NCBI GenBank assembly: GCA_007570785.1 | Contig: ML664161.1 | Location: 8,998,352 to 9,062,351, forward strand | DNA length: 64,000 nt | Reading direction: 5' to 3' | Source: Antilocapra americana | Lineage: Eukaryota; Chordata; Mammalia; Artiodactyla; Antilocapridae | In this document: positions 23,371-37,052 of the stretch, piece by piece | Numbering within the stretch: the first letter of the stretch is position 1 | How the letters are laid out: each line of letters begins with the position of its first letter | Program-made: the position numbers and the translations under genes | Notes under the pieces: generated by a model | Told to the model about the DNA's origin: nothing | The model's input: only the letters and a program-made list of their open reading frames with translations | Databases searched by the model: none

Positions 23371-23745
23371 GTTAAAGTTATCATTATATACTGATAAAGG
23401 GATCAATACAGATGAGGATTTTATAATTATCAATATAAATATGTACCTAATGTAGGAGCACTCAAATACATAAAACAAATGCTAGCAGGCATAAACAGAG
23501 AAATTGACAGAAATACAATAGTAGGAGACTTTAATACCTCATTCACATCAGTGCCAAGATCTTCCAGACAGAATCAATACGACAACAGATACTAAATGAT
23601 ACAATAGAACAGGTAGATTCAGTTGATATTTTTCAGGACATTGCATCACAAAGAAAAACAGAGTGCACATTCTCCTCAAATGTACATGGAACATTTTCTA
23701 GGATTAGCGACATATCAGGGCACAAAATAAGCCTTAACAAATTTA

Positions 23746-24525
23746 GTTCAGCTCATTTCACTTGCTCAGTTATGTCTGACTCTTTGTGACTCCATGGACT
23801 GCAGCACGCCAGGCCTCCCTGTTCATCACCAACTCCTGGAGTTTACCCAAACTCATGTCTTTTGAGTCGGTGAGGCCATCCAACCATCTCATCCTCTGTC
23901 ATCCCCTTCTTCTCCTGCCTTCCATCTTTCCCAGCATCAGGGTCTTTTCCAATGAGTCAGCTTTCACGTCAGGTGGCCAAATTATTGGAGCTTCAGCTTC
24001 AGCATCAGTCCTTCCAATGAATATTCAGGACTTATTTCCTTTAGGATGGACTGGTTGGATCTCCTTGCAGTCCAAGGGACCCTCAAGAGTCTTCTCCAAC
24101 ACCACAGTTCAAAAGCATCAATTCTTCAGTGCTCAGCTTTCTTTATAGTACAACTCTCACATCCATACATGACTACGGGAAAAACCATAGCCTTGACTAG
24201 ACAGACCTTTGTTGGCAAAGTAATGTCTCTGCTTTTTAATATGCTGTCTAGGTTGGTCATAACTTTTCTTCCAAGGAGGAAGTATCTTTTAATTTCATGG
24301 CTGCAGCCACCATCTGCAGTGATTTTGGAGCCCCCCCCCCTAAAAAATAGTCTGTCACTGTTTCCACTGTTTCCCCATCTATTTGCCTTGAAGTGATGGG
24401 ACCAGATGTCATGATCTTAGTTTTCTGAATGTTGAGTTTTAAGCCAACTTTTTCACTCTCTTCTTTCATTTTCATCAAGAAGCTCTTTAGTAGTTCTTTG
24501 CTTTCTGCCATAAGGGTGGTGTCAT
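23746..24525 (-). mobile_element. 5'-truncated BovB LINE
   Basis: The BovB 3' end lies at the left. The minus strand contains the reverse transcriptase end (MAESKELLKSFLMKMKEESE and KVGLKLNIQKTKIM) and the C-terminal region. Perfect duplications aacaaattta at 23736-23745 and 24526-24535 flank it, with L1 text on both sides. Truncated within the reverse transcriptase. Confidence 0.93.
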
Positions 24526-27500
24526 AACAAATTTAAGAGTATAGAAATTATCTCTGGCATCTTTTATGACTACAATATAGTAAAACTAGAAAATAACCAC
24601 AGATAAAGAAATGAGAAAAATAATCACATGAAGACTAAACAGCATGCTTCTGAAAAACCAATAAATCAATGATGAAATCAAAGAGGAAATTTAAAAATAG
24701 CTTGAGAAAAATGACAATAAAAACACAACCATACACAATCTGTGGGAGGCAGCAAAAGCAGTTCTTAAAGGAAAGTTCATAGTGATACAGGTCTTCCTCA
24801 AAAAACAAGAAAAATCTCAAACAGTCTAACCTACCACTTGAGAGAATTAGAAGAAAACACCTAAAGTCAGCAAAAGGAAGAAAATAATATAGATCAGAGA
24901 GGAAATAAATAAAATAGAAAGTAAAAGAAACAATAGAAAAATTCAGTAAGACCAAGAGCAAGTTTGACAAGTCTCTGGCTAGGCTCACCAAGAAGAAAAG
25001 AGAGGACCCACCCAGATAAACACAATAAGAAATGAAAAAGGAAATATAATAACTGATACTGCAAAAATACAAAAATCCATAATGGAATACTATGAACAAT
25101 TATGTGCCAACAAATTCAACAGCCTAAAAGAAATGGACAAGTTTCTAGAAGCAGACATCCCACCAAAACTGAATTAAGAAGAAATAGATAATTTGAACAG
25201 ATGGATCAGTAGAACTGTAATAGAGTCTGTAATTTAAAAACTCCCTACAAACAAAAGTCCAGGACCAGATGGATTCACAGGCGAATTCTACCAAACATAC
25301 CAAGGAGAACTTATACTGATTCTTCCCAAACTTTTCCACAATTGAAGAGACGGGAACACTCCCAAGGATATACTATGAAGCCATAATCATCCTGATACCA
25401 AACCAAAAAAAGATACTGGCAAAAAATAAAATTATAGGCCAATAGCTGGGATGAATTTAGATATAAAGATTATCACCAAAATATTAGAAAGTCAAATCCA
25501 ACAACACATAGAAAAAATCATACACCATAACCAAGCGGGATTCATCCCAAGATCACAAGGATGATTCAACATATGCAGATCAATAAATGTGATACACCAC
25601 ATAAACAAAAGACAAAAATCACACAGTCATCTCAATAGATACAAGAAAAACAGTTGACAAAATTTTACATCAATTCATGATAAAAAAAACTCTTGCCAAA
25701 GTGGGTATAGAGAGAACGTATCTCAAAATGGTAAAAGCTATTTATGATAAACCCACAGTCAATATAATACTCAATGGTGTAAAATTAAAAGACTTATTTT
25801 TAAAATCTGGAACAATACAAGGATGCCCACTCTTTCTACTTCTATTCAACATAGTATTGGAAGTCCTAGCCACAATAATCAGTCAAAAAAAAAAAAAAGA
25901 ATTAAAATCTACCCAAATTTGGAGAGAAAAGGCAAAATTGTCATTATGGGAAGATGATATGATACTACACATAAAAAACTCTGAAGACTCTACACTAAAA
26001 CTACTAGAACTGATAAATGAATTCAGCCATGTAGCAGGATACAAAATTAACATACAGAAATTGGTTGCATTTCTTTACAACAATGAACTATTGGAAAGGT
26101 AATGTAAGAAAAAATATCTTTTAAAGTCACAATCTCAAAAACTAAATACTTAGGAATAAACCTCAACAAGGAGGTGAAAGACTTATAGATATGAAACATA
26201 TAAAATAAACTGAAGATGATTCAAAGAAGTGAAAAAATATCCCATGCTCTTGGATTGGAAGAACACTATCAAAATGGCCATACTGCTCAAAGCAATCTAC
26301 AAATGTAATATAATCCCTATCAAATTGCCCATGACAGTTTTCACTGAGCTAGAGAAAATGATCCTAAAATTCATATGGAACCATAAAAGATCCAGAATTG
26401 CCAAAGCAATCCTGAAGAGAAAGAACAAAACTTGAGGCATAGCCATCCCAGACTTCAGACGATACTACAAAACCACGGTGCTCAAAACAGAGTGGCATTG
26501 GCAGAAAAAGAGACACATGGGTTAATGTTACAGAACAGAGAGCCCAGAAATACACCACACATCTACAGTCAATTAATCTTCGACAAAAGAGGCAAGAACA
26601 TACAATGAGGAAAAGTCTCTTCAGTAACTGGTGTTGGGAAACCTGGACAGCCATATATATATACCAATGAAGTTAGAACACACCCTCTCACCATGCACAA
26701 AAATAAACTAAAAATGGCTTAAAGACTTAAACATTAAGACATGACACCATCAAACTCCTAGAACACAGGCAAAACACTCTCTGACATAAATTGTACGAAT
26801 GTTATCTTAGGTCATTTCCCAAGGCAATAGAAATAAAAACAAAAATAAACAAGTAGAGCCTAACCAAACTTATAACCTTTTGCACAGCCAAGAAACCATG
26901 AACTAAGCTAAATGACAGCCTACAGAATGGGAGAAAAAATTTTCAAATGATGTGACTGACAAGGGCTTAATTTCCAAGATGTACAGAAAGATCATACAAC
27001 TTGACAACAACAAGAAGACAACCCAGTTTAAAAATGGGCGGATTATCTTAATAGACATTTCTCCAAAGAAGAAAAACAAATGGCCAATAGGCACATGAAA
27101 AGATGCTCACTAATTATTAGAAAAGTGCAAGTAAAAACTGTAATGAGGTACTACCATCCACTGGTCAGAATGACCATTGTTGAATGTTAAAAGTTATTAA
27201 ATGTCATTAAAAGTCTATGACAAATGTCTACAAATAACAAATACTGGAGAAGGTGTGGAGAAAAGAGAATTCTCCAACACTACTGGTGGGAATGTAAGTT
27301 GGTGCGGCCACTGTGGAAAACAGTGTGGAGGTTTCTCAGAAAACTAAAAATATAGTTAACATATAATTCAGCAATCCCACTCCTGGGCATATATCCGGAC
27401 AAAACTATAATTCAAAAGATATATGTGCCTCTAAGCTCATAACAGCACTTTTCACAATAGACCAGGCATGGAAACAACCTATATATCCATTGACAGATGA

Positions 27501-29239
27501 ATGGATAAAGAAGATGTGGTACATGTTCTTAAATAGGAAGAATCAATATTACCAAAATGATTTTAACTACCCAAGGCAATCTACATATTTAACGAAATCC
27601 CCATCAAACTATTGAGGGCATTTTTCACAGAATTAGAACAAAAACCTTCCAATTTATATGGAAACACAAAAGACCCCAAGTAGCTAAAGCAATCTTGAGA
27701 AAGAAAAAACTAGCTGGAGGAATCAGGCTTCCTGACTTCAGACTATACTACAAAGCTACAAACAGTATGGTACTAGTACATAAACCAAAATATAGGTCAA
27801 TGAAACAGGTTAAAAAGTTCACAGATAAACCCATTACACCTAAGATCAATTAGTCTATGACAAAGAAGGCAAGAATATACAATGGAGAAAAGATAGTCTC
27901 TTCCGTAAGTGGTGCTTGGAAAACTGGACAGCTACATGTGAAAAACTGAAATGATATTACTATGACACTACACACAAAAATAAACTCAAAGTGGATTAAA
28001 GACCTGAATGTAAGGCCAGATACTATAAAACTCTTAGAGGGAAACACAGGCAGAACACTCTAACGCAAATCACAGAAATATCTTTTTGACCCACCTCTTA
28101 ATGAAAATAAGAACAAAAATAAATGGGTCTAATTAAACTCAAAAACTTTTACACAGCAAAGGAAACCATAAAAAAAATGAAAAGACAATCCACAGAATGG
28201 GGGAAAATACCTGCAAATGATGTGACCAATAAGAGACTAATCTCCAAAACATACAAACAGCTAATATAGCTCAACAGCAAGAAAACAATGCACACACACA
28301 AAAAAAATGGATGGAAAACCTAAAAAGACATTTCTCCAAAGATGACACACAGATGGCCAAAATGTACAAGAAAAGATGCTCAATGTAACTAATTATCAGA
28401 GAAATGAAAATAAAAACTACAATGAAGTATCACCTCACACTAGTCAGAATGGCATTCATCAAAAAATCTACAAACAATAAATGCTGACGAGGGTGCAGAG
28501 AAAAGGGAACTCTCCTATACTGTTTCCCTTCATAGATCACAGTCTTCTCATGAAGAACAGGTTTGCACAATTCAATGAACCATGTTACCCAAGTAGAACC
28601 ACCCAAGGTGGACAGGATATAGTGGAGAATTCTGACAAAAAGTGGTCCGCTGGAGGAAGATATGGTAAATGACTTCAGTATTCTTGCCAAGAGAAGACCA
28701 TGAACAGTATAAGAAGCCAGAAGATATAACACTAGAAAATGAGCCCACCAAGTCAGGAAGTATCCAATATGCTACTGAGGAAGAGCAAAGTACAATTATG
28801 AAGAGCTCCAGAAAGAACCTCAGTTGTGGATGTGTCTGGTGGTGATAGTAAAGTCTGATGCTGTGAAGAAAAATAATGCATAGGAACCTAGAATGTTAGG
28901 TTCATTCATCAAGGTAAATTGGACATGGTCAAGCAGAAGATGGCAAGAGTGAACATCGATATCTTAGGAATCAGTGAACTAAAATAGATGGGGAATAGGT
29001 GAATTCAATTCAGATGACCATTAAACCTACGACTGCGGGAAAGAATCCCTTAGAAGAAATGGAGTAGTCCCCATAGTCAACGAGAGTTCAAAATGCAGTA
29101 TTTGGGTGCAATCTTAAAAACAACAGAATGATCTTGGTTGTTACCAAGGCAAACCATTCAACATCACAGTAATCCAAGTCTACACCCCAACCGCTAATGC
29201 TGAAGAAGCTGAAGTTGACTGTTACTATGAAGACCTTCT

Positions 29240-29370
29240 CTTCCTTAGGGAAGGGCATGGCAACCCACTCCTGTATTCTTGCCTGGAGAATCCCATGGAC
29301 AGAAGAGCATGGCAGGCTGCAGTCCACAGGGTCACAAAGAGTCAGACATGACTGAAGCAACTTAGCATGA
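29240..29370 (+). mobile_element. Bov-A SINE in BovB
   Basis: Text from gggaagggcatggcaaccca to agagtcagacatgactgaag matches the BovB-tail-derived Bov-A unit and interrupts the BovB endonuclease reading. Confidence 0.87.
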
Positions 29371-30514
29371 AGACCTACACTATCTTCTAGAACTAACAAT
29401 AATAACAAAAAAGATACCCTTTTCATCACAGGGGATTGGAATGCAAAAGTAGGAAGTCAAGAGATACCCGGAGTAATAGGCAAGTTTGGCCTTGGAGTAC
29501 AAAATGAAGCAGGACAAAGGCTAACAGGGCTTTGTCAAGAGAATACACTGTTCACAGCAAACACCCTCTTTCAACAACACAAGATGCTACACATGGGCAT
29601 CATCAAATGGTCAATACTGAAATCAGATTGATTGTATTCTTTACAGCCAAAGATAGTCAGCAAGAACAAGACCTGTAGCTGACTGTGACTCAGATCATCA
29701 GCTCCTTATTGCAAAATTCAGGCTTAAATGGAAGAAAGTAGGGAAAACCACTAGGCCATTCAGGTATGACTTAAATCAAATCCCATATGATTATACAGTG
29801 GAGGTGATGAATACATTCAAGGGATTAGATCTGGTAGAGTGCCTGAAGAACTACAGATGGAGGTTCATAGTACTGTACAGGAGACAGTGACCAAAACCAG
29901 CCCAAAGTAAAAGAAATGGAAGAAGGCAAAGTGGTTGTCTGAGGAGGCTTTACAAATAGCTGAGGGAAGAAGAGAAGTGAAGGGCCAAGGAGAAAGGGAA
30001 AGATATACCTAACTGAATTCAGAGTTCCAGAGGTTAGCAAGGAGACATAAGAAGGTCTTATTCAAAGAACAACACAAAGAAACAGAGGGAAACAAAGAAT
30101 GGGAAAGACTAGAGATCTCTACAAGAAAAATGGAGATATCAAGGGAACATTTCACACAAGGATGGGCAGTTAATAAAGGACAGAAACAGTAAGGACCTAA
30201 CAGAAGCAGAAGAAATCAAGAAGAGGTAGCAAGAATACACAGAATTATACAAAAAAGGTCTTAATGACCTGGATAACCACAATGGTGTGGTCACTCACCT
30301 AGATCCAGACATCCTGGAGTGTGAAGTCAAGTGCGTCTTAGGAAACATTACTATGAACAAAGCAAGTGGAGGTGATGGAATTCCAGCTGAGCTATTTCAA
30401 ATCCTTAAAGATACTGCTGCTAAAGTTTGCACTCAATATATCAGCAAATTTGGAAAGCTCAGCAGTGGCCGTAGGACTAGAAAAGGTCAGTTTTCATTCC
30501 AATCTAAAAGAAGT

Positions 30515-30705
30515 GAATGTCGCTCAGTTGTGTCCAACTTGTTGCAACTCCATGTACTAAACAGTCCATGGAATTCTCTAGGTCAGAATACTGGAGTAGG
30601 TAGCCTTTCCCTTCTCCAGGGGATCTTCCCAACCCAGGGATCAAACCCAGGTCTCCCACATTGCAGGCAGATTCTTTACCAGCTAAGTCACAAGAGAAGA
30701 TCAAT
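30515..30705 (-). mobile_element. Bov-tA SINE in BovB
   Basis: A minus-strand copy (gtcgctcagttgtgtccaac through accagctaagtcacaagaga) splits the BovB RT reading exactly between 'ggtcagttttcattccaatc' and its continuation 'ctaatcccaaagaaaggc'. This is the deepest layer of the nest. Confidence 0.92.
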
Positions 30706-32630
30706 CAATTAAAAGATTCTTTCTAATCCCAAAGAAAGGCAATGCCAAAAAATGTTCAAACTACCATAAAGTTGCACTCACATCACAAGCTAGCAAGATA
30801 ATGCTCAAAATTCTTCAAGCCAGCCTTTACAGTACATGAACCAAGAACTTCCAGATGTACAAGCTGGATTTAGAAAATGCAGAGGAGACAGAAATCAAAT
30901 TGTCAACATTTGTTGGATCATAGAGAAAGCAAAGGAGTTTCATAAAACATCTACTTTTGCTGCGTTGACTACGTTAAAGCCTTTGACTGTGTGGATCACA
31001 ACAAACAGTGGAAAATTCTTAAAGAGATGGGAACACCAAACCACCTTACCTGCCTCTTGGGAAACCTGTATGCAGTTCAAGAAGCAACAGTTAGAACCAG
31101 ACATGGAACAATGGACTGATTCAAAACTGGGGGAGGAGTACAACAAGGCTGTATATTTAACTCTGCTTATTTAACTTACATGCCTAGTACATTATGTGAA
31201 ATGCTGGGCTGGATGAACAAACACAAGCTGGAATCAAGACTGCTGGGATAAATATCAATATCCTCAGATATGCAGATGATGCAACTCAAATGGCAGAAAG
31301 TGAAGAGGAACTAAGGAGCCTCTTGATGTGGGTGAAAGAGGAGAATGAAAAAGCTGGCTTGAAATTCAACATTCAAAAAATAAAGATATTGGCATTTGGT
31401 CTCACCACTTCATGGTAAACAGAGGGGAAATAGTGGAAGCAGTAACAGATTTTATTTTCTTGAACTCCAGAATCACTGTGGATGATGACTGAAGCCATGA
31501 AATAAAGAGACACTTGCTCCTGGGAAGGAGAGTTATGACAAACCTAGACAGCGTTATTAAAAGGTAGAGACATTACTTTGCTGACAAAGGTCCATATGGT
31601 CAAAAGGTATGGTTTTTCCAGTAATCATGTACAGATGTGAGGGTTGGGCCATAAAGGCTTTTGACCAAAGAATTGATGCTTTGAACTGTGGTGTTGGAGA
31701 AGACTCTTGAGAGTCCCCTGGACTGAAAGGAAATCAAACCAGTCAATCCTAAAGGAAATCAACAGTGGATATTCATTGGAAGGACTGAAGCTCCAATACT
31801 TTGGCCACCTGATGCATAGGTCTGACTTAGTGGGAAAAGAGCTCGCTGCTGGGAAAGTTTGAAGGTAAAAGGAGAAGCAGGTGGCATAGGATGGCTTAGA
31901 TAGCATCACTGATTCAAGGGACATGAATCTGAGAAAACTCCAAGAGGTAGTAAAGAACAGGGGAGCCTGATGTGCTACAGTTCATGGGGTGGCGAAGAAT
32001 TGGACATGACTTAGCAACTGAACAACAAGAAGCCAGACTACTGGTGGGAATGTAAACTTGTTCAGCCACTATGGAGAACAGTATAGGGATTCCTTAGAAA
32101 ACTAAATATAGAGCTACCATATAATCCAGCAGTCACACTCCTGGGGAAACCATAATTTAAAAAGATACATGCACCCCAATATTCACTGCAGCACTATTAC
32201 AATAGCCAGGACATGGAAGGAACCTAAATGTGCATCAATAGAGAAATGAATAAAGATGTGGTACGTATATACAATGGTCATAAGAAGGACAAAAGAATGC
32301 CCTTGGAGCCACCTGGAGTTTGTCATACTGAGTAAAGCAAGTCAGACAGAAGGACAAATAACATATGATATCATTTATATGTGGAATATTAAAAGTGGTA
32401 AAGATGGACTTATTTACAAAACAGAAATAGAATTACAGAAAACAGTCATATGGCTACCAGAGGGGAAAAGGGAGGAGGGATAATTGGGAGATTGTGCCTG
32501 ATATATATGCACTACTATATATAAAATAGACACTAATAAGAATCTACTCTATAGTTAAAAATAATAATTCTACTTAATATTCTTTAATGAACTATATGGG
32601 AAAAGAATCCACCCTTTTTTTAAAGGATGG

Positions 32631-32665
<35 letters not shown>
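32631..32665. repeat. (AT)n microsatellite
   Basis: About 17 AT units in the 3' end of L1 copy B, likely grown from an AT-rich L1 3'UTR stretch. Probably length-variable. Confidence 0.95.
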
Positions 32666-32667
<2 letters not shown>

Positions 32668-33214
32668 GGATTCACTTTGCTGTATAGTAGAAAGTAACAA
32701 CATTGTGAATCAACTGAACTCCAATAAAAAAATTTTTTTTAAAGATGTGGTACATATATACAATGAAATACTACTCAGCCATAAAAAAGAACAAAATAAT
32801 ATCATTTGTAGCAACATGGATACAATTAGAGATTATCATACTAAGTAAGTCAGAAAGACAAAGACAAACACCATATTAAATCACTTACATATGGAATCTA
32901 AAATGTGACACAAATGAACTTATCTATGAAAAAGAAACAAAACAGGAACATAGAGAATAGACTGGTGGTTGCCAAGGGAAAGGGAGGTTGGAGAGGGATA
33001 AATTGGAAGTTTGCAATTAGCAGATGCAAACTGGTATATACAGAATGGATAAACAAGGTCCTAAACTGTATAACACAGGGAACTATATTCAATATCCTGT
33101 GATAAATCATAATGGAAAAGAATATGAAAAAGAATATGTATAACTGAATCACTTTGCTATACAGCAGAAATTAATGTGAATTATAAAATTTTTAAAAAAT
33201 AATTAGGATATACA

Positions 33215-34225
33215 ATGTATGAAATATATGACCTTAAAAGATTTTTGTGATGTTTTTACTTTTTGTTTTTACTTTTGTTTGTTTTGTTTTTACTTTTTAA
33301 GTCATATACACTGAACTTAGGAGAGTTCTATTTTTTACTTAACAAAATGAAGCTGATTTTGAGCACTTACTGGTGAGCACTTGACATGCCTCATAACAAC
33401 TCTTTGAGCTGAGTATAGCTATCCTCTTGAAGCAGGGAATGCTCAAGTAACTTGGGCAAGGCATGTAAGTGTTGATGGAGCATTCAAGCCTGGCTCTAAT
33501 TAGTTTCTGAGGCCAGCATACACTAACCCTGTGCTGTACGGCTTACCAGAACCCTTCAGGACCTCTCCTATTGTGGTTACATTTAACTGGTGTGAACAAC
33601 AAAGATTATTAGCATCAAACTTCAAACTCATAAATAATGTGGTGTTAAAATAAATTTTAAAAACAAGTATTAAAGGACTAGCAGCTGTAGCTTTGACCTT
33701 CAGGCTTGAGTCCATTTCTTCACTGGCGGCCTCTCCCCTCCTGATGAAAGGTACCAGGGGTATGCATCCAAGAGTCAGATGTTTGACTAAGGGGTGACTG
33801 TCTTTCTAAAAAACAGACTGAGACTCCTCTGAAACAAGGAGTGAAAATTCTGGGTTCTGAGCTTTGGTTTCCTCCAATGCAAAGCAACTTTTGAACTACA
33901 TAATCTGAAGTCCTTAACTAAACGATTCTATGAAGATTGGACGCTTCTGAGATAAGTGAGCTTCTTTCCAAACTACAATTCCTGGACTGATATGATTAGG
34001 GTAACAAGATCTCCTTGCAACATCTTCCATATATGAACGGCCTTAGACTTAGGCTGAGAAAACTGACATCAAGTCAACTGTAAACATTTGCAATTTAGAT
34101 GGCAAAACTGCCAGTCAGAAAGATTGCCTAGCCAACTCCAGTATTCTCACTGCTCAGGGAACACAGTACATTTCTACAAAGCTTATTTTCAGACATTACT
34201 ACACAATGGTTAGGAATTAACAATG
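33215..34225. other. Gap between L1 nests; MIR-like remnant
   Basis: Unique sequence separating the two L1 nests. At about 33385-33500 the text 'agcagggaatgctcaagtaa', 'cttgggcaaggcatgtaagt' resembles the reverse of a MIR core (weak). No gene seen. Confidence 0.45.
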
Positions 34226-35514
34226 GTCTAGGGAGAGGACTCAAGATGGCAGAGGCAGACACAGAGCTCAGTTCCCCCCACATACACATCAAAAATGCAT
34301 CTATATGTGGAACAGTTCTCACAGAAAATCAACTGGAAACTGGCAAGAGATCTTCTATATAACCAAGCTGCAAGAAAGATCTCCATGTAACCAGAGTAGG
34401 ATGGGGAAAAAATCATCAGGATGGGCCTGATGGCCCTGGAGGTATCTGTGAGGAAGAGAAGGTCCACATGGGTGTACCCTCACTCTGCAGGCTCCCTTTA
34501 CTGCTGAGAAATGTGCTGGGTCAGAGAGAAGGGCTGGAGAAGCCTAGACGACTGGGGAGAAGTGCCCCTGTGCTGGCTTTCTAACATCAGGGTGGAGAGA
34601 AACATGTGATAATTGTGGTAGACTCGCTGTACTTCCCAAATGGAAGGGGCAAACACCCAGACCCCCTCGTCCCACACTGCAGCCTTGCACAAGGTCACAG
34701 CCCAGATCTGGTCTAACTGCACAGAGACAGAAGAGTGTCTGCGTTGTGATCTGGGCCAAACTGGGGCCCATTTCCCATGTGTACAGGGTATAGGCCTGGC
34801 TGCCACGAACCAGGTGGTACCACAGGAACATGGAAGTAATGGGCGCGGAGTCTTGGATGGACAGGCTCCGGGCAGGAGGACACGACTGTTCATTTCCTGG
34901 TGGGAGTGCCCCAGCTCTGCCCACTTCAACATCTGGGGCAGACAGGTCCTGGAGAGGTCCCCCACGGAGGCAGCCCAGGTCCCAGGTATCAGCACAGCCA
35001 TCTAGATTCCTGTAGCCACACCCCCAGGCCCCCAGCCTCCAGCCCCTGCCTACTCCACAGCACAGCCCAGCACAAAGTCTCTGTCAAACACAACAGAGAA
35101 AGGGATGCGAACCTGGGCCACTTTCAGACTAACTGCAGACACCCACGCAGGAGGGGCACAGGTTCACTGTGACCACACAAGCCTCACTTTCTTTAGCGGC
35201 CACCTACTTCGGGGCAAGGCATGGACTCACGGGCAATGGAGCCTGATCAGACCTAACCCTCGGGACTTCTACGTCAACAACTGGGGAGCAGACACTGCCC
35301 CTGACAAGGCAGTGACAGCCATGGAGCAAAGAGGAGGCCCTACCTCAATCCAATGCAAGCTCTGGACACTGTACCACCGCTTACAGCCCCCATCAAGGGG
35401 ATAATGGTCAGCACAATCTAAGAAAAATTGTGGCGGGATTCATACCCAAAGCAGCCCTCACACCAAGAATACTGGACTCACAGTCTACAGAGGGATGTTC
35501 CCACATTAAAAATG

Positions 35515-36430
35515 AATAAAAACAACCAAATAAAACTTTCAACACCACAGTAGGTAACTGTTACTCCCAAATTTATACAGACAAAGAAATTTAGGCAAAA
35601 TAAAAAGTAGAGAAACTACGCCAATGAAAAAATCAGAGAAATCCCCTAAAAGAACAAATGGTGAAATAGGCCTCATCAGACTATGTTCAAAAAGAAAACA
35701 ATAAAAATGCTATAGGAATTAAGAAATATTACAGAAATGTTCACTGTAACAAGGAATGAGAAACTGTAAAGATGAATCAATCAAAATTAGACAATTCAAT
35801 TGCCAAGATAAAAACCAATCTAGAAGCAATGAATAGAAGACTAGAGACCTAGAATAAAGAATAAATGATCTGGAAGCAAGAGTACAGGAAATCATCCAAT
35901 CAAAATAACAAACAGACAAATGAAAGCAATGTACGAGATCTAAGGGATAATATAAAGCATGCCAACTTATGCATAATAGGGGTTCTAGAAGGAGAAGATA
36001 GAAAGGGATTGAAAATGTATTTGGAGAAATGATGGCTGGAAACTTCCCAAACCTAAAGAAGGAAACAGATATCCAGGTACAGGACACAGAGTCCAAAACA
36101 AGAGGAACCCAAATAAATCCACACTAGGCCATATCATAATTAAAATGGCAAAAGTTAGAGGCAAGATTCCCAAGGCAGCAAGAGAAAAACAAAGTATCAG
36201 TTAAAAGGTAATCCCCAAAAGACTATCAGCTGATTTTTCTGCAGAAATTTTGCAGGCCAAAAGGGAGTGGCAAGATATATTCAAGGTCTTGAAAGGGAAA
36301 AATCTACCATATAAGATATTCTAGCCAGCAAATTTATCACTTAGAATAGAAGAGATAAAGAATTTCTAAGACAAGCAAAAACAAAGGAATTAATAATACT
36401 AAAAATGCCCTAAAAGAAATATTGAAATGT
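35515..36430 (+). pseudogene. L1 ORF1 pseudogene (copy C)
   Basis: Same order as ORF1 of copy A: 'gaaatgatggctggaaactt', 'tcccaaacctaaagaaggaa', then a C-terminal part with 'actatcagctgatttttctg', 'gaaattttgcaggccaaaag'. Many stops and indels. Confidence 0.8.
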
Positions 36431-37052
36431 CTTCTCTAAATAGAAAAGAAGCAAGAATCTATAGGAAAGGGCAAATCACAATAAGAAAGGCAAACATACA
36501 AAAGGATAGAAGATTACTTAAATAAGCCAGCACATAGATTAAAAACAGCTAAACATTTATAAAAGTGACTATGACTACAATTAAGAGCAAAACTATAGCA
36601 TAATGATGTAAAATAGGACATCAAATTCACAAATGTGGGGAAAGGGAGTATTAAAATGTGGGGAAGGGGAGTGTTAAAATGCAGATTTTTTAGAATGTAT
36701 GATTATCAGTTGAAGCAAATAGCTACAGGTATGGGCCAACATACTTGAAAACCATGGTAACCATGAATCAAAAGCATATAACATATTCACAAATATCAAA
36801 AGAAAGGAACTGAAGCATAATAAAAAAGAAAACCATCAAACCACAAAAGGAAAATAAGTGAAAAAGAAAAACTACAAAAACTGGAAACCAAGATTTAAAA
36901 TGGCGATACCTATCAATAGCTATTTTAAATGTCACTGGACTAAATGCTCCAATAAAAAGACAGTGGCAGATTAGATTTTTTAAAAAACAAGAACTTACAA
37001 ATATATTGCCTACAAGAGACTGACCTCAGGGTAAAAAACAGAGGCTGAAAGT

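Larger units (their letters stand above)
28890..31960 (+). pseudogene. BovB endonuclease-reverse transcriptase pseudogene
   Basis: BovB encodes one RTE-type protein with an APE-like endonuclease followed by reverse transcriptase. Readable parts are the endonuclease region (about 28890-29900), an early RT part at 30287-30430 (ASGGDGIPAELFQILKD) and the region from 30836 (QAGFRKCRGDRNQIVN). The catalytic Y-A-D-D is kept at 31269-31280. Stops, frameshifts and a SINE at 30515 destroy the frame, so no active protein can result. Confidence 0.87.
28525..32033 (+). mobile_element. BovB LINE, near full length, inside L1 copy B
   Basis: It starts in the BovB 5' region (tagatcacagtcttctcatg, then accacccaaggtggacagga) and ends gacttagcaactgaacaaca. 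Without two nested SINEs it is about 3.2 kb, the usual BovB length. Possible duplications ctatactg / agactactg flank it. It inserted into L1 copy B, which is inside copy A. Confidence 0.9.
27525..32741 (+). mobile_element. L1 copy B, inserted in L1 copy A
   Basis: A 5'-truncated L1 starting in ORF2 (ggaagaatcaatattaccaa) and ending with 'aactgaactccaataaaaaa'. Perfect 14-bp duplications aagatgtggtacat at 27511-27524 and 32742-32755 show insertion into ORF2 of copy A. It is itself split by the BovB at 28525-32033; the flanking L1 text continues across (ctcctatactg / ctggtgggaatgtaaac). No intact ORF. Confidence 0.92.
21872..32880 (+). pseudogene. L1 ORF2 pseudogene (copy A), split by inserts
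   Basis: ORF2 (endonuclease plus reverse transcriptase) starts near the ATG at 21872, with the endonuclease start (LTTALNLNGLNAPIKRHRVA) visible. It is interrupted by the LTR at 22020, a CHR SINE at 23223, a BovB at 23746 and L1 copy B at 27525, and resumes at 32742. The reverse transcriptase part is readable at 25677-26102 ([18 protein letters not shown]). The catalytic F-A-D-D motif has become W-E-D-D (25947-25958). Many stops and frameshifts; inactive. Confidence 0.88.
19518..33200 (+). mobile_element. L1 copy A, full-length host of a nest
   Basis: It starts at a typical L1 5' end (gagagtaatcaagatggtgg), continues through 5'UTR (to about 20590), ORF1, ORF2 and a 3' end with ctttgctatacagcagaaat. 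Near-identical flanks AATTATTATATACA (19504-19517) and AATTAGGATATACA (33201-33214) match at 12 of 14 bases and are the likely target-site duplication. Subtracting the inserts (solo LTR, CHR SINE, BovB, L1 copy B) leaves about 6.4 kb, a full L1 length. All reading frames are broken. It is an older ruminant/cetartiodactyl L1 than the copy at 61.2 kb. Confidence 0.9.

Noticed and set aside
28481..28672. Short plus-strand frame across the L1-BovB junction as a fusion gene
   Set aside because: It is a chance frame over the insertion boundary, with no domain on either side.
34498..35001. 167-codon minus-strand frame and overlapping plus frames
   Set aside because: All lie in the 5'UTR of L1 copy C; low stop density comes from base composition, not coding.
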